Translations under genes and position numbers: made by a program
Source: CAYUWG01 sp964448285
GTDB lineage: Bacteria > Bacteroidota > Ignavibacteria > SZUA-365
Length of the DNA: 11,818 nucleotides
Direction of reading: 5' to 3'
Assembly (NCBI GenBank): GCA_964448285.1
Contig: CAYUWG010000092.1
Location: 1 to 11,818 of the forward strand
Notes under the pieces: generated by a model
Database searches by the model: none
What the model was told of the DNA's origin: nothing
Seen by the model: only the letters and a program-made list of their open reading frames with translations
Shown here: positions 7,137-11,818 of the stretch, piece after piece
Numbering within the stretch: the stretch's first letter is position 1
Layout of the letters: every line of letters starts with the position of its first letter

Positions 7137-7527
7137 TGAAATCTTCCGCCGTCATCATCATGGGATAGACATTCGGTTCGATCTCTTCGCGCGTTCGCAG
7201 TTTGCGCAACGCTTCGGCATCCAACTTCTGCGTGAGGAATGAGCGCAGAAGTTTACTCGGCCTGAAATGCGTTTTCCTTCGGGGTGGGACATAGACCTTG
7301 TCACCCGTTTTCGGATTCCGCGCACGTGGTTTGGCCCTCGTTAGCTTCACCTCGAACACACCGAAGTCCCTCACTTCCAAGCGAATCTCCGGATCAGCGG
7401 ACATGAGCACCTCCCGTACGGAAGCGAGTACGACGTTTACCAAACGGTCAGCATCCTGAATACTGATGTTTTCCTTCTCCGCGACAATGCGCGCGACATC
7501 CTTTCTGGTGTATGTCGGAACCTTCAC
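7126..7527 (-). CDS. HU/IHF-family DNA-binding protein with C-terminal extension
   Basis: A nucleoid protein that would bind and bend DNA as a dimer. The 133-residue protein has the HU core at about 5-98: a helical N-terminus (RKDVARIVAEKENISIQDAD), then DFGVFEVKLTRAKPRARNPKTGDKV (54-78) with Pro72 at the tip of the DNA-intercalating arm. VPPRRKTHFRPSKLL follows. Unlike standard HU/IHF (about 90-100 residues) it continues for about 35 residues (99-133), charged then MMMTAEDFIAR; this part is unrecognised. The start is a GTG at 7527 with a strong GGAGG 6 nt upstream. It follows rel by 16 nt and overlaps ruvX by 11 nt. Whether it acts globally like HU or has a specialised role is unknown. Confidence 0.9.
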   Translation of the reverse strand: MKVPTYTRKDVARIVAEKENISIQDADRLVNVVLASVREVLMSADPEIRLEVRDFGVFEVKLTRAKPRARNPKTGDKVYVPPRRKTHFRPSKLLRSFLTQKLDAEALRKLRTREEIEPNVYPMMMTAEDFIAR

Positions 7528-7543
7528 TGACTTCCTCCTTTGT

Positions 7544-9820
7544 TTACGTTACCTCCACAAACCGCTCAGCCGAAGAAACTCCTTTGACTTTGCGGACTCG
7601 TTCGATCAATCGCTGAAGGTGCTCCAGATTTTTCACCGACACCAGCACCGATCCGTAGAAGTGCGCGTCTTCCGTTTCGATGTTGACCGAACGAATGTTC
7701 GTGTTGTTGTAGCTGGTAATTGATAATGCGATTTCATTGAGAATGCCGGGACGATCGTCGCCTTCCATGCGAATGCCGCCGAGGTATTCGCTCGTTTCGC
7801 TGGCCGGCCAATCGATATCGATGAGGCGCTCACGCATTTCCCCTTCGTTCTGGTCGTCCATCAGGCGAAGAATATTCCGGCAGTTCTTCCGATGGATTTT
7901 GATCCCATGCCCGCGCGTGACGAAACCGATGATCTCGTCTCCGGGAAGGGGATTGCAGCAACGCGCAAAATCATATTGCACGTCTGTTTGAATTCCCTGA
8001 ATCAAAATGCCTTGTTCGGAACGTGCCTGATCCGCAAACTGCGTGAAAACCTGAGACGGCTCCAAAGTTGGCAGCGGTGCAAGTGGTTGCGCTTCCGTCT
8101 CCCGGATGATCGTGAGGATATCATCGACATCGACTTCCTCGCTGCCGATCGCGATAAACATCTTCGTGATACTCTGAAGCTTGAGCCTGTTCACGGCGCG
8201 AAGCATTTGTTCTTCGGTCGGTTGGGGCTTCATCTTCTTGATCTTTCGCTCCCACTTTTCACGGCCTTTCTGCACGAGCGCTTTATTCTGCTCGCTTACA
8301 TGGCGTCGAATGGCATTTCTCGCCTTGTTCGTGATGACGAGCTGTTCCCAATCCGGGCTGATGAACTGGTTGCGCGAGGTGATCACCTCGACACGATCTC
8401 CGCTTCTGAGTTTTCTGCTGAGAGGAACGATGCGTCCATTCACTTTCGCACCGATCGTGTGCAATCCGACTTCCGAGTGAATCTCGAAGGCGAAGTCCAC
8501 CGGCGTTGCATCTTTCGGAAGATTGATGAGGTCGCCTTTGGGCGTGAAGACGACGATCTCATCCTGGTAGAGATTGCGCTTGAAATCTTCGATCAGTTGC
8601 TGGGCGCCCTCTTCATCCGATCCTGCGCCTTGCGGCGCTTCAAGAATGTCCCGTACCCAACGCACCCAGTTTTCGAACGCGGTCTGTTTGTTCGGAGTGC
8701 TTTCTTTGTAGGCCCAATGCGCGGCGATTCCTTTCTCCGCAATCTCATGCATCGCTTTCGTGCGGATTTGTACTTCGACCATCTTTCCTTCCGGCCCCAA
8801 CACCGTCGTGTGAATCGATTTGTATCCGTTCTTTTTCTCCAGTGCGATGTAGTTCTTATAGCGCTCCGGAATTGGCGTATAGATTTCACACACGATGGCG
8901 TACGTCATGTAGCAGTCGCGCTCATCATCGGTATCGAGGATGATACGAACGGCGAAGAGGTCGTAGATTTCATCGATCGTTTTATCGCGGTCCTGCATCT
9001 TCTTGAATATCGAGTAGAGATGCTTGGGACGTCCGTTGATCTCAAAGGGCAGATCGTTGCGACGGAGTTCGACTTCGATCGGCTTGGTGAACTTCGCGAT
9101 GTACGCTTCTCTGTCCCGGCGCTTCAGTGCGATTTGCTCTTTGAGCTGGCGGTACTCCTTCTCATGGAGATATTTGAAACTGAGGTCTTCGAATTCCCAT
9201 TTCAATTGGCCCAATCCAAAGCGATGTGCAAGCGGCGCATAAATCTCGAGTGTTTCTTTCGCGATGCGTTTTTGTTTATCGGAGTTCACGAACTCCAGCG
9301 TTCGCATGTTGTGCAACCGGTCGGCAAACTTCACGAGGATGACGCGAATGTCTTGAATCATCGATACCATGAGCTTGCGGTAGTTCTCCGCTTTCGTTAC
9401 TTCCCTGCTCAGGAGGATGCTCGATATCTTCGTCGCACCATCGACGATATCGGCGACCGTCGCACCGAACTGTTTCGCGATTTCCTCCTGCGTGTACTCT
9501 TTGTTGTCTTCGATGACATCATGGAGAAGCGCCGCAACGACGGAGATATCATCCAACGGAATCTCCTGCGCGACAATCATCGCAACAGCGTAAGGATGCG
9601 TGAAGTACGGTTCACCCGATCTTCGGATATGATGCCTGTGCGCTTGCGCGCTCACCTCGAAGGCGCGAGCGATCAGTTCTTCATCGACGGTCTTCAGGTT
9701 ATTCCTGCAAACGGTCAACAGCGCTTCGAGCCGTTCGCGCGTAGCGCCGGGCAAGGTGAATGTCGCTTCTGCGACATCAACCGGTTGGTTGCGACGTTTC
9801 TTTGATTCACTGAAAAACAC
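7544..9820 (-). CDS. rel: Bifunctional (p)ppGpp synthetase/hydrolase, Rel/SpoT type
   Basis: Stringent-response enzyme that makes and degrades (p)ppGpp. The 758-residue protein has the full long RSH layout. The HD hydrolase domain has His75, the HD pair 100-101, ED at 104-105 and DRLHN at 167-171, all intact, so hydrolysis is expected. The synthetase domain (about 260-375) has GRPKHLYSIFKKM, DLFAVRI (Asp287), GYKSIHTTVLG (Tyr333) and VEVQIRT (Glu349). A TGS domain (about 419-481) follows. A conserved-cysteine domain has Cys621-Cys622, His643 and Cys647, and an ACT domain lies at about 682-754. The synthetase motif equivalent to RXKD reads RYKN (320-323). The GTG at 9820 is chosen because GAGG lies 7 nt upstream and a strong promoter ends at 9838; the frame stays open to 10042 but that part would include the promoter. 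First gene of the rel-HU-ruvX operon. Confidence 0.95.
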   Translation of the reverse strand: MFFSESKKRRNQPVDVAEATFTLPGATRERLEALLTVCRNNLKTVDEELIARAFEVSAQAHRHHIRRSGEPYFTHPYAVAMIVAQEIPLDDISVVAALLHDVIEDNKEYTQEEIAKQFGATVADIVDGATKISSILLSREVTKAENYRKLMVSMIQDIRVILVKFADRLHNMRTLEFVNSDKQKRIAKETLEIYAPLAHRFGLGQLKWEFEDLSFKYLHEKEYRQLKEQIALKRRDREAYIAKFTKPIEVELRRNDLPFEINGRPKHLYSIFKKMQDRDKTIDEIYDLFAVRIILDTDDERDCYMTYAIVCEIYTPIPERYKNYIALEKKNGYKSIHTTVLGPEGKMVEVQIRTKAMHEIAEKGIAAHWAYKESTPNKQTAFENWVRWVRDILEAPQGAGSDEEGAQQLIEDFKRNLYQDEIVVFTPKGDLINLPKDATPVDFAFEIHSEVGLHTIGAKVNGRIVPLSRKLRSGDRVEVITSRNQFISPDWEQLVITNKARNAIRRHVSEQNKALVQKGREKWERKIKKMKPQPTEEQMLRAVNRLKLQSITKMFIAIGSEEVDVDDILTIIRETEAQPLAPLPTLEPSQVFTQFADQARSEQGILIQGIQTDVQYDFARCCNPLPGDEIIGFVTRGHGIKIHRKNCRNILRLMDDQNEGEMRERLIDIDWPASETSEYLGGIRMEGDDRPGILNEIALSITSYNNTNIRSVNIETEDAHFYGSVLVSVKNLEHLQRLIERVRKVKGVSSAERFVEVT

Positions 9821-9837
9821 AGCCGTGCCTCGAATGG

Positions 9838-9865
9838 AATATAGGGAGTTAGCAAGAAATGTCAA
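9838..9865 (-). promoter_or_regulatory. Sigma70-type promoter for the rel operon
   Basis: On the minus strand TTGACA (9865 to 9860, perfect -35) and TATATT (9843 to 9838, -10 with 5 of 6 consensus bases) are separated by 16 nt. Transcription would start at about 9831, next to the GAGG ribosome site (9831 to 9828) and 11 nt before the GTG at 9820. This very short leader supports the GTG as the true start. The site is directly seen; activity is inferred. Confidence 0.7.
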
Positions 9866-9970
9866 GCATGGACGCTCGCCACATGTTCTTTGTAATTCAC
9901 TGTTTAGTTCATGACCACGCTGAAGCGGAGCACACTGCGATGTCCGTATCCCAATCAGCAGTGGCGTATT

Positions 9971-9999
9971 TTGGTTCTCCATGCATCTCTGGGTATTTT
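9971..9999 (+). promoter_or_regulatory. Weak candidate promoter for the TPR/DUF3467 transcript
   Basis: TTGGTT (9971-9976) and TATTTT (9994-9999) are 17 nt apart, with 3 and 4 of 6 consensus matches. It lies in the 240-nt divergent region between rel and the TPR gene and would give a leader of about 55 nt. The nine-base string GTATTTTGG occurs twice here (9966-9974 and 9993-10001), 27 nt apart. Confidence 0.25.
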
Positions 10000-10060
10000 G
10001 GGGATGCCGATGGCACACCCTTCTTTCCACTTTCATCTTCATTTTTGAGGAACAGTTACA

Positions 10061-11242
10061 ATGAAATCGACGCGCACACTCCGGGCAGGATTCGCCGTCA
10101 TCATCGCACTCGGACTGAGTTCACTCGGCTTTCAGTGCTCTTCACCGAATATCACAAGCGGTAAGCTCTACTATCAGCAATACGAATCCACGAAGGACAC
10201 GACGAAACTCAACCAATCACTCGAGGCCTTTCAACGTGAAGTTCAGGAGAAACCCAACAGTGCTGAAGCATGGTACTGGCTCGGTTTCATCCACGGTGTG
10301 AAGAAGGATTACATTCGCCTCCATGAGGCATGGCAGAAATCAAAACAGCTTGGCTCTCAAATGCAAGGCGATATGAATTCCAACAGGCTCTACTTCTGGG
10401 GACAGGCATACAACAACGGGGCGAATGTTTTTCGCAAAGCGCAGATCAAGAAGGATAAAGCGCTCTATGAAGAGGCAGAGAAATCCTTCCGTGCGGCAAC
10501 GCTTCTCGAACCTGACAGCTCGGCGAAATACGGAGGCTTCGTCAATCTCGCTTATGCGCTCATCGCACAAAACAGAAATGCCGATGCGATCGAACCCCTT
10601 ACCGAGCAAAACCGGCTCGCTCCGAATCCGGATGCTTACAAGTTGTCCGCGCAGTTGCTTCTCGACGAAGGAAACGCTTTGAAGGAAGGTAATCCGACGG
10701 CAGCGAATGCGAAATATGAGAAGGCTATCACTCTTCTCAATGAAGGGCTGACGAAGTTTCCCGACGACGCCGGTCTCAACCAGGAATTGCTCAATGCCTA
10801 TATCGCAGCGAACAGGATCGTAGAAGCGAAGAGCAAATTCAAGCAATACGCAGACGGTAATCCACAGGATAAAGCCGCACAATACGCGTACGGCACCGTC
10901 CTACTCGAAACGAAAAATTACCAGGAAGCGACAACCTATCTCCAGAAGGCGATCGTGCTCGACGCGAAGTATGAAAACGCTCTGTACAACATCTGCGTAA
11001 CCTACTTACGCTGGGGCATCGAAGTCCGGGACAACACCGATCCGAATGCGACTTCATCCCAAGCATCAGCGTTCAAAGAGATCATCGAAAAAGCGGTCCC
11101 GCATGTAAAATCGTTATTGGACATCGATGCGAAGAACAGCGCCTACTGGGATTTGGCCGGAAGAGTCTATGCCTCGTTGGGTAAAACGAAGGAGGCAACG
11201 GAAGCGTACAACAAAGCGGATGACCTTCGCAAAGGGAATTAA
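10061..11242 (+). CDS. Exported TPR-repeat protein, possible lipoprotein
   Basis: A 393-residue protein with a signal peptide (basic MKSTRTLR, hydrophobic 10-22) followed by GFQCSSPN. Cys26 could be lipidated, but Gln at -1 and Gly at -3 are atypical for a lipobox. The rest is tetratricopeptide-like helical pairs, for example NQSLEAFQREVQEKPNSAEA (51-70) and a later YQEATTYLQKAIVLDAKYEN segment at about 287-306. The final one ends KEATEAYNKADDLRKGN. TPRs serve protein-protein interaction, here in the periplasm or at a membrane; the partner is unknown. GAGGAA lies upstream of the ATG at 10061 (GAGG at 10047-10050). It is divergent from rel and precedes the DUF3467 gene by 20 nt, suggesting a two-gene transcript. 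Confidence 0.82.
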   Translation: MKSTRTLRAGFAVIIALGLSSLGFQCSSPNITSGKLYYQQYESTKDTTKLNQSLEAFQREVQEKPNSAEAWYWLGFIHGVKKDYIRLHEAWQKSKQLGSQMQGDMNSNRLYFWGQAYNNGANVFRKAQIKKDKALYEEAEKSFRAATLLEPDSSAKYGGFVNLAYALIAQNRNADAIEPLTEQNRLAPNPDAYKLSAQLLLDEGNALKEGNPTAANAKYEKAITLLNEGLTKFPDDAGLNQELLNAYIAANRIVEAKSKFKQYADGNPQDKAAQYAYGTVLLETKNYQEATTYLQKAIVLDAKYENALYNICVTYLRWGIEVRDNTDPNATSSQASAFKEIIEKAVPHVKSLLDIDAKNSAYWDLAGRVYASLGKTKEATEAYNKADDLRKGN

Positions 11243-11262
11243 CACTTAACTACAGGAATCCT

Positions 11263-11583
11263 ATGAGTCAGCAACCCGACGCACCACAACAACAGGTCAA
11301 CATCGAACTCGGTGAGAAAGAAGCCGAAGGGATTTATTCGAATCTCGCGATCATCACGCATTCAAACGCGGAGTTCGTCGTGGATTTCACTCGCATTCTT
11401 CCCGGCGTCCCAAAGGCCCGCGTCCATGCACGAATCATCATGACACCCGTGCACGCGAAACTGCTCTTGAACGCACTGCACGACAACATCTCGAAGTACG
11501 AGCATAAGTTTGGCGAGATAAAAATCTCATCCGATCCGGGGCAGATGTTCACTGCAACACCCCCACCGAACGCGATTCACTGA
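11263..11583 (+). CDS. DUF3467 family protein
   Basis: A 106-residue protein matching the DUF3467 family pattern: INIELGEKEAEGIYSNLAII-like N-terminal core (here starting VNIELGEKEAEG at 12-23), SNAEFVVDFTRILPGVPKARVHARIIMTPVHAKLLLNAL, and a charged C-terminal helix (DNISKYEHKFGEI). No signal peptide or membrane segment is seen, so it is likely cytosolic. The biochemical role of the family is not established. AGGA lies 5 nt upstream of the ATG at 11263. It follows the TPR gene by 20 nt and is followed by an inverted repeat and a terminator hairpin. Confidence 0.85.
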   Translation: MSQQPDAPQQQVNIELGEKEAEGIYSNLAIITHSNAEFVVDFTRILPGVPKARVHARIIMTPVHAKLLLNALHDNISKYEHKFGEIKISSDPGQMFTATPPPNAIH

Positions 11584-11601
11584 CATACACCCATCCGGTA
11601 T

Positions 11602-11621
11602 CCAATCATGGTACTGATTGG
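11602..11621. repeat. 7-bp perfect inverted repeat downstream of the DUF3467 gene
   Basis: CCAATCA (11602-11608) and TGATTGG (11615-11621) flank TGGTAC. No T-run follows, so it is not a standard terminator; it could be a 3' mRNA hairpin. It lies 19 nt after the stop. The rest of 11584-11713 shows no gene that I can support. Confidence 0.35.
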
Positions 11622-11713
11622 CGAAGCGGCTATCACTTCTTCATAAAGGCAACCCCAAACGGATTACGTGAAATAAGCTGGACGACTGATTCCTGATTTC
11701 TCAGCCTATTACA

Positions 11714-11749
11714 GAAGAGGCTGCCCATTTGGACAGCCTCTTCATTTTT
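11714..11749 (+). terminator. Rho-independent terminator of the TPR-DUF3467 transcript
   Basis: Arms GAAGAGGCTGCCC (11714-11726) and GGACAGCCTCTTC (11731-11743) pair at 12 of 13 positions around the loop ATTT and are followed by ATTTTT. The hairpin also lies 25 nt past the stop of the convergent minus-strand gene; read in that direction only a short A/T flank follows, so bidirectional activity is possible but weaker. Confidence 0.8.
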
Positions 11750-11767
11750 GGTTTCAGTTATTGTGTT

Positions 11768-11818
11768 TTACCGAGCCAGCACCATTCTCAGGAGCTTGGA
11801 GTACTTTGGCGTTTCGAG
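11768..11818 (-). CDS. 3' end of a probable T9SS-sorted protein (partial)
   Basis: Reading in from the window edge on the minus strand gives 16 codons, LETPKYSKLLRMVLAR, then TAA at 11770-11768. This is the usual last strand of a T9SS type A sorting domain and parallels YSVLRKIVLLD at the end of the gene at 1-1715. Only the terminal residues are visible, so the rest of the protein cannot be described. The assignment rests on this short match, its position just before a terminator hairpin and the other T9SS gene in the window. Confidence 0.6.
   Translation of the reverse strand, partial: LETPKYSKLLRMVLAR

Noticed and set aside
7892..9805. A 637-codon open frame on the plus strand opposite rel
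   Set aside because: It lies fully antisense to a clear, highly conserved rel gene, its translation is rich in Arg, Asp, Phe and Leu without any recognisable domain, and it is best explained by the codon bias of rel.
9821..10042. N-terminal extension of rel to an ATG at 10042
   Set aside because: The added 74 residues look non-homologous and would place a near-consensus promoter inside the gene.
1..11818. tRNA, rRNA, CRISPR array, insertion sequence or attachment site
   Set aside because: No repeat-spacer array, transposase, integrase, cloverleaf or rRNA-like sequence was recognised on either strand by reading; a tRNAscan or Rfam search would be needed to exclude small RNAs.

Overview
The window reads as chromosomal backbone of a bacterium from the Bacteroidota/Chlorobiota side of the FCB group, most likely an Ignavibacteria- or Kapabacteria-like lineage. 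The lineage call is an inference. It rests on type IX secretion (T9SS) C-terminal sorting domains at both ends of the window, a DUF3467 protein, lipoproteins with Bacteroidota-like architecture and a moderately high GC content. I see no mobile element, phage gene, CRISPR array, tRNA or rRNA.

Layout. (1) 1-1715 (+) is the 3' part of a large secreted protein with WxD-type repeats, three choice-of-anchor-D/ASH-type beta domains and a T9SS sorting domain. (2) 4447-1728 (-) is an iron operon fur-feoA-feoB, with fur and feoA overlapping by 8 nt. A 9+9 inverted repeat lies 3 nt upstream of the fur start codon and is a strong candidate autoregulatory operator. (3) 4558-6685 (+), divergent from fur, holds a DusB-like tRNA-dihydrouridine synthase, an M48 zinc metalloprotease lipoprotein and a 52-residue two-helix membrane protein. 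(4) 9820-6708 (-) is a tight three-gene operon: a bifunctional (p)ppGpp synthetase/hydrolase (rel), an HU/IHF-family DNA-binding protein with an extra C-terminal tail, and ruvX (YqgF). All three start with GTG or TTG, and a very good sigma70-type promoter sits just upstream of the rel GTG. (5) 10061-11583 (+) holds a TPR-repeat exported protein followed 20 nt later by a DUF3467 protein, with a terminator hairpin at 11714. (6) The last 51 bases are the 3' end of a second T9SS-type protein on the minus strand.

Functionally this is ferrous iron uptake with its regulator, tRNA modification, envelope proteolysis, the stringent response coupled to nucleoid/RNA or DNA maintenance, and secreted surface proteins. 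Most genes are recognisable housekeeping families. I did not find a clearly novel system. The most interesting points are the fur operator, the unannotated small membrane protein, the RYKN variant of the Rel synthetase motif, the very short predicted leaders, and the HU-tail/ruvX overlap.
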